From the NCBI RefSeq assembly GCF_000346485.2, contig NZ_KQ976354.1, positions 8,915,333-8,979,332 of the forward strand: DNA of 64,000 bases, in the 5' to 3' direction. Under the pieces are notes generated by a model, which saw nothing but the letters and a program-made list of their open reading frames with translations, did no database searches and had not been told where the DNA came from. Shown here piece after piece: positions 17,618 through 25,977 of this stretch. Position numbers and translations under genes: made by a program. The stretch comes from Scytonema hofmannii PCC 7110 (GTDB lineage Bacteria; Cyanobacteriota; Cyanobacteriia; Cyanobacteriales; Nostocaceae). Each line of letters begins with the position of its first letter. The first letter of the stretch is position 1.

Positions 17618-18169
17618 TTATCTAGCGATCGCTAAACATTCGTTTTGAACCAGGGTAAGCATATCATTGAAAGCAGGAGTATAACGACCATCTTCATCCA
17701 CAACTCTACGAAGTGTATATTCGCCAATCCGTGGAATTCCCCCAAACCATACGTTCTTTCGCTGCCAGATATCTCCATTGTTAGAGTCTTTGTCTTGGAT
17801 CATTGTGAGATCGACGATCCACTTTGGAATCGGTAGCCCGAACGCAAAGGGTGTAATTTGCGCTCGCTGTAGGGTTTCATCATCGAATTGAAATTTGTAC
17901 TGAAATTGAGTCAATTGGGCAGAACGAAGTAATATCCATCCAAGAATCGAGTTATGAAAAGTCCATTGCACTGGGGCAAAGACGGGTAGAACGAAGGAAC
18001 GGGTTTCTGTATCCCATTCTAAGTTGTACATTGTGATGCAATCATCTGGAAGTGGATTGCCATCCATAAAGAATACACCCTTTAGGACGGTTGGTAAGTT
18101 AGTTTGTTTGACGGGGATCATCCAAGTTGCAATGTTGTCGAGTTGCTTTTTTTCGATCGCTCCAATCAT
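17618..18169 (-). CDS. Unknown protein in lipoxygenase/P450 cluster
   Basis: This 183-residue soluble protein, from ATG at 18169, is rich in aromatic residues (FAPVQWTFHNSILGWILL, FGLPIPKWIVDLTM) and has no signal peptide or metal motif that I can identify. It follows the P450 stop by 47 bp on the same strand as P450 and lipoxygenase, so it is probably the last gene of that operon. A beta-rich ligand-binding or isomerase-like fold acting on the oxylipin product would suit the context, but this is a guess from position only. Confidence 0.75.
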   Translation of the reverse strand: MIGAIEKKQLDNIATWMIPVKQTNLPTVLKGVFFMDGNPLPDDCITMYNLEWDTETRSFVLPVFAPVQWTFHNSILGWILLRSAQLTQFQYKFQFDDETLQRAQITPFAFGLPIPKWIVDLTMIQDKDSNNGDIWQRKNVWFGGIPRIGEYTLRRVVDEDGRYTPAFNDMLTLVQNECLAIAR

Positions 18170-18216
18170 TACCTTTTTCCTCGTTTACAAGTCATCTACA
18201 AAATACTTTCCAGCAT

Positions 18217-19563
18217 TTATCGTTGAGTAAATCCTTGCAGCACTAAATCATTAGGAGTAACAGCAGTCACTTTTTCAAAATCCCACTTGACTTGTGTAAA
18301 GGAGTTCCATTCATATTTTTTGAACAGATACAGACAAAACATCTTGATTATGCCAATGGATAAGGATCTACCGGGACACGCACGCTCATGCCCTTCTCCG
18401 TTCCAAGATACGATATCTGAAAAATCTCGCGTAACGTCAAAACTATCAGGATTGTTGTACCTGTTGGTATCCCGATTCGCCGTGAAGATAGATCCAAGCA
18501 AACGCGTCCCCCGTTGGAATGGACATCTCTGCCCTCCAATCTCAACTTCACCCCCTTCGGTGGTAAGTTGGCTGACAAATCGCACGGGTGGATACATACG
18601 AGCGGTTTCCAGAATAACTTTTTGGATAAGTGTTGACTGTTCTAGCGCATATCCGTTTGGAGTTTCCGTTCCATCCCAAAGAGCATTTACTTCAGACACT
18701 ACACCATTTCTTAAGGTTTCATCCAGGCAGAGAACACCAATAACAGATCCCAAAAGAGCGCTTGTACCTGCAGTTCCAGCAATATGAATCATATCGAAAA
18801 TGCTGTTGGCAATCTGGTGTTCGTTCAACTGATACCGAGCACCTGTTTCCAAGTACGATCGCCATTTTGGAGATTGTTTGTATCGCTCAATTAAACGCTT
18901 TCGATGTTGGATGTTAGGGTAAGTTTTAAATGCAAGCAAGTACTGGCTAATGAAATTTGGCAAGGATGCGAGTACCAGCCCTTTAATGTAATTACGGGAT
19001 GCAGCAATTTCTGTTTCAGATAATGAAATCTCGAAAACAAGTTGATGCAAAATCTCAAGCAACATCCCTTGCAAATCGTTGCCGATATGTAATTGTCCTT
19101 GTATGGCAGCCTTTGCTAGGGAGCGATCCACTAAATACCCCAAAACTTCTGCCTGTTCTGATGGTTCTGGTAAGGCTTGTAAGAACACGGCGCGAGCTCC
19201 TGTATGCTCGTTACCGTTCATTCCCAAGCTGAGTGGATTGTTTAGCTGGTAGCTAGGAGCTAATATTCTAATGATGCCTAAATCATTTCCCCTCACTTGA
19301 GGTTCGATTTGCATCAGTTCCTTCACCTTAGAGTGAGAGGTATGCATAATCGCGTTGTCTACCGCAAAAAATTTCTCTCCAATATTGTCCTTACGGATGT
19401 AAAGAAAGTCCCTCCATGCACCTAGGATGGAAATGCCATCCATGTAATAGGCAACTAAGCGGAGAAACTTGCCAATGGGAGTGTTGTAACCAACTTTGGC
19501 TAGAATACGTGAAAGCCAGATTTGGCGCTCGTGAGCTTGGAGAATTTGATCTTTATTTGCCAT
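18217..19563 (-). CDS. Cytochrome P450 next to lipoxygenase, possible hydroperoxide-metabolising enzyme
   Basis: This 448-residue haem-thiolate protein has the ExxR motif in ETARMYPPV and the Cys-ligand loop WNGEGHERACPGRS with Cys396. The helix-I motif reads HIAGTAGTSALLG: the acidic residue that normally precedes the Thr in O2-activating P450s is absent. In known families (CYP74 and related isomerases) loss of this pair goes with using a hydroperoxide instead of O2 and NADPH. With a lipoxygenase 70 bp upstream, an allene oxide synthase, hydroperoxide lyase or isomerase role is a good hypothesis. There is no N-terminal membrane anchor. Start ATG has AAGGGA upstream. Confidence 0.9.
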   Translation of the reverse strand: MANKDQILQAHERQIWLSRILAKVGYNTPIGKFLRLVAYYMDGISILGAWRDFLYIRKDNIGEKFFAVDNAIMHTSHSKVKELMQIEPQVRGNDLGIIRILAPSYQLNNPLSLGMNGNEHTGARAVFLQALPEPSEQAEVLGYLVDRSLAKAAIQGQLHIGNDLQGMLLEILHQLVFEISLSETEIAASRNYIKGLVLASLPNFISQYLLAFKTYPNIQHRKRLIERYKQSPKWRSYLETGARYQLNEHQIANSIFDMIHIAGTAGTSALLGSVIGVLCLDETLRNGVVSEVNALWDGTETPNGYALEQSTLIQKVILETARMYPPVRFVSQLTTEGGEVEIGGQRCPFQRGTRLLGSIFTANRDTNRYNNPDSFDVTRDFSDIVSWNGEGHERACPGRSLSIGIIKMFCLYLFKKYEWNSFTQVKWDFEKVTAVTPNDLVLQGFTQR

Positions 19564-19598
19564 AATGTTCCCTTTGATGCCCTTATATTTTCAATCAC

Positions 19599-19630
19599 CT
19601 GGTCACTGGTCACTGGTCACTGGTCACTGA
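19599..19630. repeat. Heptamer tandem repeat TCACTGG
   Basis: Three exact TCACTGG units and one variant (TCACTGA) lie between the lipoxygenase stop and the P450 start, inside the putative operon. Confidence 0.85.
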
Positions 19631-19634
19631 TTCT

Positions 19635-21527
19635 CTAAATATTAATGCTCTGAGGAATTTTGGAAGGTAACAGATAGTCATAGGTTGGGCGTTTCAAATT
19701 GCGCTGATTGATAGTCGCTTCAACCTGCTTGAGATTGTTCTGAAATTCCTGTAATAAAGGTTTTACTTGTGGATTTGTAAAGTATCCTTGTGGATACTCA
19801 CCAAGTCTGTTGTAATATATAGACCCCAGCAAAGCCAGCAGGTTATATTGCCTTTGTGCCTGATCTAGGGGTGCGAGCAATTTGAGATAATCTTCCTCGC
19901 CAACTTCTTTTGTGAGAGTTGAGGCTGGTGCATATCCAGCCAGTGGTAAAGCTGCTGCATAACCCATTAGATCTTTCTGGGGAAAGTTAACGGCAGCATG
20001 TTGAGCGCTGGCTGTGAAAATAATCAACGTTACGGCATCAACCAAGTAGTCTCGCGTCTTGATACCTCCATCTTCACCAAAATCAAACACGCGTCCGCCA
20101 TTGTAAGATTGGGCTTCGGCTGCCCATGCTTGAAGGGCTGCGTCTTTTTGAATGTCCTCATCTTTAGCATAGTAAAGGTTTAGGTAACTTGAAACCCATT
20201 GATGAATGGCATCCCAAACCAACAGTGCATCATCTCGGTAAGGATACACAGGCAACAGGTTAGGATCGTCCACGCCGCGCTGCTTAAATTGCTTTGGTAA
20301 CATGGCATTATTGAAGCTATAGCTTTGCAACCCGTACACTGCTAAAACCCGAGAGTTATCGATGGTTGCTGAAAGCAATCTATCGACTCCACCACCACGA
20401 GCAATTAAAACTCGTTGGGCTGCATCGTTAATCGCTAAAGTTCCCTCAAAATGAGGGCGCAGCAGTACGCTTAGGGGATGGCTGCGGAGAAGTTGCCGAT
20501 GGGTTGCAAGTACAAAGGCACCAACGAACAAGTGGGTTCGCCCTAAGTGAGTAACGGGTTCGTGGACATTGGCGTCGGCTATCTGGACAACGGTTTTGGC
20601 AAACAGCCAAGCATACTTACCGGAATGAGGGGTCACGATGGGGTAATCCGGACCTGGGGTTTGACCGCATTGAATGGCTACCGGGCGCAGTAAACGAGTG
20701 GGATCGGAGCCTTTGGGTAATGCAAAGAGTGCTAAGGGAGCGTAGAGATATTTTTGATAGTATGGAAATGTACCGTCGATAGCACCATTCAAAATTCTAT
20801 AGTCTGTTAAGTAGAGCCTTCCTTCCTCTCCGGCGGCTGCTAAGGAATCGTCGGTTCCCATCACCGCCTGGTAATGTTCATCTTTGACTGGAAAGCGATC
20901 GCTCAGACTGCTTACTCGTTCAATCGTAACAGGATTGTACCCAGCGACTCGCATATAGGCAAACACTTCATCTTCTTGGAACGTTGCTGCGATCGCAGGC
21001 ACTCCAAGCACTGGAAACAACTTTTCGTAATCCTGTAGACTGGTGGCGCGTCCTGTAGGTTGTCCTTCATACAAAAGCTCAATGACTTTATGCAGAGAAT
21101 CTCTCAGAATTGTGACTCCGCTTTCCTTCAAGATAGAAAATAACAGATCGTCAAGTTCTCTGAAATCTCGAGATATGCCTTGAGCTAGAATTTGAGGAAC
21201 AATTTGTAAAAATTTAACAATAATATTCGTTTGGAACGGTATTGCTCCTTTCAGCAATACTTCGAGGATAAACAATCTTACATCATCACGAATCGACTCG
21301 GAACCGCGATTGCCTCGGTTAGTAATCAGAGTATTAACAAAAATAGCCCTTAATTGCTGAGCCAACAAAAAATACCAACCATTGGTGAAATCCTCCGCCG
21401 GAGATAGCCGGTCTAGCATAGCCAGAGGTGGAATATGGGTGTAGTTATATTGGTATTCTTGCCTAGCTATGTCCAGACTATCAACATTTGGGACATTTAT
21501 CGAATTAGCTTGTGATGAATCTGTCAT
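19635..21527 (-). CDS. Lipoxygenase
   Basis: This 630-residue single-domain lipoxygenase without the plant PLAT domain would add O2 to polyunsaturated fatty acids to give hydroperoxides. All five iron ligands are visible: His327 and His332 (HLGRTH), His510 and Asn514 (QHAAVN), and the C-terminal Ile630 (QSINI). The family motif WLFAK precedes the first His pair. Start ATG 21527 has GGGGAG seven bases upstream; TTG 21563 is less likely. It heads the cluster with the P450 and the unknown protein, so its hydroperoxide is the probable P450 substrate. Regiospecificity cannot be inferred here. Confidence 0.95.
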   Translation of the reverse strand: MTDSSQANSINVPNVDSLDIARQEYQYNYTHIPPLAMLDRLSPAEDFTNGWYFLLAQQLRAIFVNTLITNRGNRGSESIRDDVRLFILEVLLKGAIPFQTNIIVKFLQIVPQILAQGISRDFRELDDLLFSILKESGVTILRDSLHKVIELLYEGQPTGRATSLQDYEKLFPVLGVPAIAATFQEDEVFAYMRVAGYNPVTIERVSSLSDRFPVKDEHYQAVMGTDDSLAAAGEEGRLYLTDYRILNGAIDGTFPYYQKYLYAPLALFALPKGSDPTRLLRPVAIQCGQTPGPDYPIVTPHSGKYAWLFAKTVVQIADANVHEPVTHLGRTHLFVGAFVLATHRQLLRSHPLSVLLRPHFEGTLAINDAAQRVLIARGGGVDRLLSATIDNSRVLAVYGLQSYSFNNAMLPKQFKQRGVDDPNLLPVYPYRDDALLVWDAIHQWVSSYLNLYYAKDEDIQKDAALQAWAAEAQSYNGGRVFDFGEDGGIKTRDYLVDAVTLIIFTASAQHAAVNFPQKDLMGYAAALPLAGYAPASTLTKEVGEEDYLKLLAPLDQAQRQYNLLALLGSIYYNRLGEYPQGYFTNPQVKPLLQEFQNNLKQVEATINQRNLKRPTYDYLLPSKIPQSINI

Positions 21528-22190
21528 GGAGACTCCCCGCGTGTGGATTGAAGAGAACTTCAAAACTCAACTTAAAAAAAGACCTCCTTTACTTTTTTTA
21601 ATTGATTACGTGGACTAGAAAGCTTCACAACTTCACAGTCTTTAAACTCATTTTTTAGCTATAAATTTTCACCCATTTACTTATACACCACTTGGTTGTT
21701 AAATGGAAGATAAGTTTGTTAAATTCTTATTTATTTTAAATATAGCAATCCTATTTGATGAGGACTTACGCAACCTCAACGGTAGTTTGGGGATTTAACG
21801 CATTGCAGATCCCCCCAACCCACGCCAGATGCTTCAAGCCGGGGGAATCATCCAATGCACTGGCTCCCCTTAAAAGTAAGTCAAGATTGATTTGTGAGAA
21901 TGTACTGAGCCTCACCAAACCACGGTATCTCCCAGATACCGGGTTTCTTTATCTTCTAAATACCAGACTTGTAATCTGGATTTAGCCGTTAGTGCTAGTA
22001 TAAACGTTGACAGCGATTTCACTTGTGTTTGTTAATTGCGATCGCCCAAAGGGCGGGGGCTTCTCCATCACACCCAAGCGTGTTGTCTCAAAAGGCTATA
22101 AAATCGTTGGAGTGAGCAGTCTGACCGATCTTCGCGAGCAGTACCCTTCTAAGATATTGGTGCAAGACATGAGGTATCAAAAAAATAGAT
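21528..22190. other. Intergenic region upstream of lipoxygenase
   Basis: It holds the lipoxygenase promoter region and, at about 21770-21870, a GC-richer stretch (GATGCTTCAAGCCGGGGG and flanks) that looks like an interspersed cyanobacterial repeat. A TTG-started frame at 22007-22222 has HIP1-containing sequence and a plausible tail (KGYKIVGVSSLTDLREQYP). It overlaps the next gene and matches nothing that I know; I do not call it a gene. Confidence 0.4.
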
Positions 22191-22742
22191 ATGAATATTT
22201 TCACATACATAACCTCAGTTAATTCATCAATTCGCACAAAACTATTTGTCTGGGATACGAAGATTCAAGAATATTTAGAATTTTACTATAACAATCAAAT
22301 TGAAAGGATAAGAGGTACAGAATTTGGAGATTGTATTTCTAAAGTCAGATATCTAATTGAAAGAGTTGTTACAGAACCCGAATATTTTCGGGGAGTACAA
22401 GACATCAACGGTAGACTGCAAGCTGGTGCAATGGTTGAAGAATATTTTGACTGTTTGTATATTGATACCCTAACTAATGCTCCTTGGAATGTCATTAAAA
22501 ACCAGCCAGAAACAGTTAAAGGTGCTGCCACATCAATGGTAGAAAGATTGGCAAGAGAAAGTATTGAGCTAGGTTATAATGGGAGACTGAGAGTCATATC
22601 AATTGCTCGCTCTAAATCATTTTACACTAAGATTGGATTTATTGAGGATGAAGAAAGTTCATCTAGTATGGAGCTAACACCTATTCAAGCAGAGTTTTTT
22701 CTTTTACAACAACGTATTAGAAGACAAGAGTCTCACGATTAA
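22191..22742 (+). CDS. GNAT-like N-acetyltransferase fold protein
   Basis: This 183-residue protein has a GNAT-like layout in its second half: YIDTLTNAPWNV, an alpha helix AATSMVERLARESIELGYNGRL, then ARSKSFYTKIGFIED, which resembles the final strands of GNAT folds. The usual R/QxxGxG/A acetyl-CoA loop is weak, so activity is unproven. The protein at 49520-50074 shares the pattern (APWN, SLELGYEGRVGL, RAEKFY). It is followed 16 bp later by a small acidic coiled-coil protein, so the two probably form an operon. Confidence 0.7.
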   Translation: MNIFTYITSVNSSIRTKLFVWDTKIQEYLEFYYNNQIERIRGTEFGDCISKVRYLIERVVTEPEYFRGVQDINGRLQAGAMVEEYFDCLYIDTLTNAPWNVIKNQPETVKGAATSMVERLARESIELGYNGRLRVISIARSKSFYTKIGFIEDEESSSSMELTPIQAEFFLLQQRIRRQESHD

Positions 22743-22758
22743 AGAAGGTGCCGAAAAT

Positions 22759-23043
22759 ATGTCAGAACTAATCAATAATCAGGAAGATATTGCCAAGCTC
22801 GTTAAATGGGGAGAAGAACTAGATGAATTAGACAGCAGTGCTTTTGCAGGTAAGCCAGTAACTGATGAAGAATTGACAGAAATAGCAAAATCATATATTC
22901 ACGGTACTTACCTGCAAAATTATTTAGAAAAACTTAGAACTAAAAAACAAGATTTTTTAGCAAAAATAGATGAATTAGAGACTATAGAAAAAGAAATACA
23001 AGAACAAATTCTTAAATTATCATCAAAAATAAATTTTGAATGA
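22759..23043 (+). CDS. Small acidic coiled-coil protein paired with GNAT-like gene
   Basis: This 94-residue acidic protein has ribosome site GAAGG. The C-terminal half is a strong coiled coil (LEKLRTKKQDFLAKIDELE and on). No family recognised. Close spacing to the GNAT-like gene suggests joint expression; it could be a regulator or an antitoxin-like partner, but there is no direct evidence. Confidence 0.75.
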   Translation: MSELINNQEDIAKLVKWGEELDELDSSAFAGKPVTDEELTEIAKSYIHGTYLQNYLEKLRTKKQDFLAKIDELETIEKEIQEQILKLSSKINFE

Positions 23044-23245
23044 TAATGGTGGGTAATTGTTAAAGTGATTAACACAATTCAATTGTCAACCGCAAGCTCA
23101 AACCTCTTATTAAAAAAGGAAATTCAAGCACCTATTGGTGGTGTAGTCAAAGAAATTCAGATTATACTCTAGCTCATTTTTAATCATGGCTCCCACCTTA
23201 ACAATAGAAATGGTAACGTATTAACCTATGATTTAAGCGCTCGCC

Positions 23246-23869
23246 ATGTACGCAGCAATCATCAAGCCACTAACTTTTGAAGAATTCCTTACCTGGGATG
23301 ATGGTTCAGGTAGGGACTTTGAGTTAATTGATGGAGTTCCCGTGCCATTATCAGAACCAAATGCGAATCATGAGGATTTGATAGAGCGACTTTGCTCTTA
23401 CCTTGAAACTCACTGTCTGGAGTTAGATTTACCCTATGTTTGCCGACAATCCAAGCAGGTTCGGCTCAAGATAGGACCAGGAGAGAAGGAAAAAAGCCGC
23501 AAAGCCGATATTGTGATTTTTGCAAAAGCTGAATGGCAACGAATGAAAGGTAGCTCTAGTTCTGCGGCTGCTTACATTCCGCCTCCAGGAATCATTGAGG
23601 TAGTCAGCAATAATTGGAAAGACGACTATCTCACAAAACTTGCTGAATACGAGGATTTGGGTGTTTCAGAGTACTGGATTGTGGATTACGCCGCCTACGG
23701 GGGAATTCGGTATATCGGCTCGCCCAAGCAACCTACAATTACAATTTATCAACTCGACAATAGTGAATATCTACCAAGTAAAATATTTAGAGAGCAGGCT
23801 CGGATTGAATCCAAGCTGTTTCTCAATTTACCTCTCACTGCTGAGCAAATATTTGCCATGAGTAGGTAA
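23246..23869 (+). CDS. Uma2-family protein (PD-(D/E)XK nuclease fold)
   Basis: This 207-residue protein has the Uma2 layout: TFEEFLTWDDGSGRDFELIDG at the start (partly shown), NANHEDLIERL, then the core KADIVIF, PPGIIEVVS and LTKLAEYEDLGVSEYWIVD. Uma2 proteins (DUF820) carry a restriction-endonuclease-like fold, are greatly expanded in cyanobacteria, and have no settled function; some may be tied to mobile DNA. The putative active-site D (KADI) and E (IIEV) are present. It stands alone, with a leader of about 200 bp holding no clear gene. Confidence 0.88.
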   Translation: MYAAIIKPLTFEEFLTWDDGSGRDFELIDGVPVPLSEPNANHEDLIERLCSYLETHCLELDLPYVCRQSKQVRLKIGPGEKEKSRKADIVIFAKAEWQRMKGSSSSAAAYIPPPGIIEVVSNNWKDDYLTKLAEYEDLGVSEYWIVDYAAYGGIRYIGSPKQPTITIYQLDNSEYLPSKIFREQARIESKLFLNLPLTAEQIFAMSR

Positions 23870-23905
23870 TAGATAATAACTATAAGCTAATTGGGTAATA
23901 ATATA

Positions 23906-24550
23906 TCACTCATGGCTTTTTAAGCCTTGCTCAAATTTGTCGATACATTCAAGTAAATTTGTAATTAAAGCGCATTGAGAGAGCAGTGAGATATCTAGCT
24001 CTGGCAAAAACTCACTCTTTTGGATGCGCTCGTACCCATAAGAATCTACAAATTTCTTAGGTGTTTCTTCCCGCAAATGGTACAAGTTAAGCCCATTGTT
24101 TTTCCACACCCAAACTTCTTTGACGTCCAGTCGCCGATAAGTCTCTAACTTATCAATATTACCGCTTGTTATATTGACTTCTATAGCAATATCTGGGATG
24201 CTTTTTTCTTCTCCTATACAGTAACACTCATCAGGCTCCGCACCAGCTTTTTTAGCTTTATTTCTAAAAGTAGTGCTTCCCATAGGTATACAGTTAATGC
24301 GTTTTCTGTAAAGAAAATGCTCTAGCAATATAGCCAGATTTTTTTTGACTTTTTCATGTCTAATTGACGGTGACACAATTTCTAATACTCCATCCAAGTA
24401 CGTAACGCGGTAATGGGAGTTATCCTCCAATTTAACTAGCAACGCCTCATAAATTTCCCAACTTACACCGCTAGTAGTAAATCTTTCCTCTGGGTCTTCT
24501 ACGTGTACCAGTTCTGATTCTTCTATGAATTCTTTTAAACTGCTTACCAT
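23906..24550 (-). CDS. Uma2-family protein
   Basis: This protein of about 214 residues has YRVTYLDGVLEIVSPSIRHE, then PDECYCIGE, IPDIAIEVNITSGNIDKLETY (in part) and VKEVWVWKNNGLNLY, all standard Uma2 elements with the nuclease-like D...E pair. I set the start at ATG 24550 (MVSSLKEF); the upstream 25 codons from TTG 24625 look non-coding. It converges with the Uma2 gene at 23246-23869 but is clearly a different subfamily. Function unknown. Confidence 0.85.
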   Translation of the reverse strand: MVSSLKEFIEESELVHVEDPEERFTTSGVSWEIYEALLVKLEDNSHYRVTYLDGVLEIVSPSIRHEKVKKNLAILLEHFLYRKRINCIPMGSTTFRNKAKKAGAEPDECYCIGEEKSIPDIAIEVNITSGNIDKLETYRRLDVKEVWVWKNNGLNLYHLREETPKKFVDSYGYERIQKSEFLPELDISLLSQCALITNLLECIDKFEQGLKSHE

Positions 24551-24625
24551 ATCATGTGCTGCTTGCGGTATATCATTACCGTAACATAATGAAGCATTAC
24601 AGAACAAAAGCAAGTGGTCTAGCAA

Positions 24626-24656
24626 GAACCCCGACTTTTGAGAAAAGTCGGGGTTC
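24626..24656. repeat. Perfect 14-bp hairpin, 3-nt loop
   Basis: GAACCCCGACTTTT and its exact complement are separated by GAG, in the gap before the Uma2 gene. The core CCCCGACTT also occurs in the palindrome at 44994-45026, so this is a dispersed palindromic repeat. Confidence 0.8.
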
Positions 24657-24770
24657 CGATCGACGGACTATTTATACCAATTTGAACAAAGAATGCGACG
24701 GATAATTGGTTGAAATCAAGTCTAGGCATGACTCTCTCAATCCAAAATCCAAGACCCAAAATTTTATCGC

Positions 24771-25640
24771 CTAATATGGTGGATAAGCAAAATCATCTTC
24801 ATCAGGATAGACGTAGGAATTTGAAACTCCTGCCATCGCCATTTTAGGTGTTTCTACTTTTGCCGTATCCTTGCCAAAATCTTTATACTCTTCAAAAGTC
24901 TTGCAGATACTTTGAGATTCTTCAGCATCAGAAGCAATGAGATATTCTGTCAGTGTAGAAGCTGTGGGATGTTTGTAATCCACCGTTGAAGCCACCAAAA
25001 CTGTATTTGGTTCAATTCCTCTTTCTTCACAGTTAAGAATTGGGCAAAAAATCCCATGGGCGTGAAAGAGGGGACCTTTGGGTGTCACAGGTAGCCGACG
25101 GAATCCAGCATAAGCTTTTTCTAATTCAGCCAGAAATCCACTTGCTATCCTACCTTGTTGATACTCGCAATAGCTTTTACTGAAACTTGCTCCAGCCGCA
25201 CCATTAAGAGTTAATTGTAGCGGTGTCTCATGTAAAAACTTTTTATCTTCCCCTACTAAATAAATTAAATAGCGAGTAAATGTTTTAAATTTAAGTTTGT
25301 CTGCTAAAAAAGCATCGTAATGATCTCTTAGTGTGCCTAATTTTATCCCAGTCTCTCGGTCTTTGACAGATAAAGGTCCTCGCCTGACTATGACTAAGCG
25401 TGGAGTTGTGGTCATAAACACCGTTTCAACTCCCGAACTAAATTCATGCTCTATCTGCTGCCAGGTGCGATCGCTTTGAAAGCCAACTGCACGAGCATTA
25501 TCTAGCTTAACCGCTAACCCGTAGGGTTGTAAGCCCTCTGTGCCATACCGAGGATTGATCATCTGACACCAAGGGATGACTTGAGAAGTTGGTGCGCTAT
25601 ACTTCTCGTCCTCAAAGTCGAATTTTGCAGATGTTTTCAT
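24771..25640 (-). CDS. DUF5895-type cyanobacterial protein
   Basis: This 289-residue soluble protein begins with VIPWCQMINPRYG, then LAVKLDNARAVGF and a Tyr/Pro-rich acidic C-terminus (VYPDEDDFAYPPY). I associate this pattern with the cyanobacterial family annotated DUF5895; function unknown. No membrane segment or catalytic motif is apparent. The ATG start at 25640 fits the conserved beginning MKTSAKFDFEDEKY. It lies alone between palindromic repeats. Confidence 0.8.
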   Translation of the reverse strand: MKTSAKFDFEDEKYSAPTSQVIPWCQMINPRYGTEGLQPYGLAVKLDNARAVGFQSDRTWQQIEHEFSSGVETVFMTTTPRLVIVRRGPLSVKDRETGIKLGTLRDHYDAFLADKLKFKTFTRYLIYLVGEDKKFLHETPLQLTLNGAAGASFSKSYCEYQQGRIASGFLAELEKAYAGFRRLPVTPKGPLFHAHGIFCPILNCEERGIEPNTVLVASTVDYKHPTASTLTEYLIASDAEESQSICKTFEEYKDFGKDTAKVETPKMAMAGVSNSYVYPDEDDFAYPPY

Positions 25641-25856
25641 CGTCCTCTCAGAGCAGTTCTCAGTGTTTTGAATATCAAGTTTACACGGTTTAGCAAGGCT
25701 TGGAGTTTAAGTACCTGTGGCTGTTTCTACAAGCACAACCATGAGTTGCTATTTTGTGACAACAAGTCAAAAAGTAATACTTTTGTATCATTATATCTTG
25801 ATGATACACACAACAACACAGCAGATCTTAACAAGCTGCTGTCCAACCTTGGGTCA

Positions 25857-25889
25857 AGAAACCCGGTTTCTTTAAGAAACCGGGTTTCT
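25857..25889. repeat. Perfect 16-bp palindrome with 1-nt loop
   Basis: AGAAACCCGGTTTCTT, one T, and the exact complement. It sits in the 337-bp gap 25641-25977, which otherwise shows no gene. Lacking a T-run on either side, it is more likely a dispersed repeat than a terminator, although it lies just past panC-cmk and could stop transcripts. Confidence 0.8.
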
Positions 25890-25977
25890 ATGCCCGTAGC
25901 TATATATCAATTTAAATCGCCATAAGGCATAATTAAAGATAAGCGCTCGGATAAAAACAGTGGAAATACTGCGATCG

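Noticed and set aside
22007-22222. TTG-started 71-codon frame before the GNAT-like gene
   Set aside because: Overlaps the next gene start, contains repeat-like HIP1 sequence and has no recognisable features; may be a gene relic, but I cannot support it.
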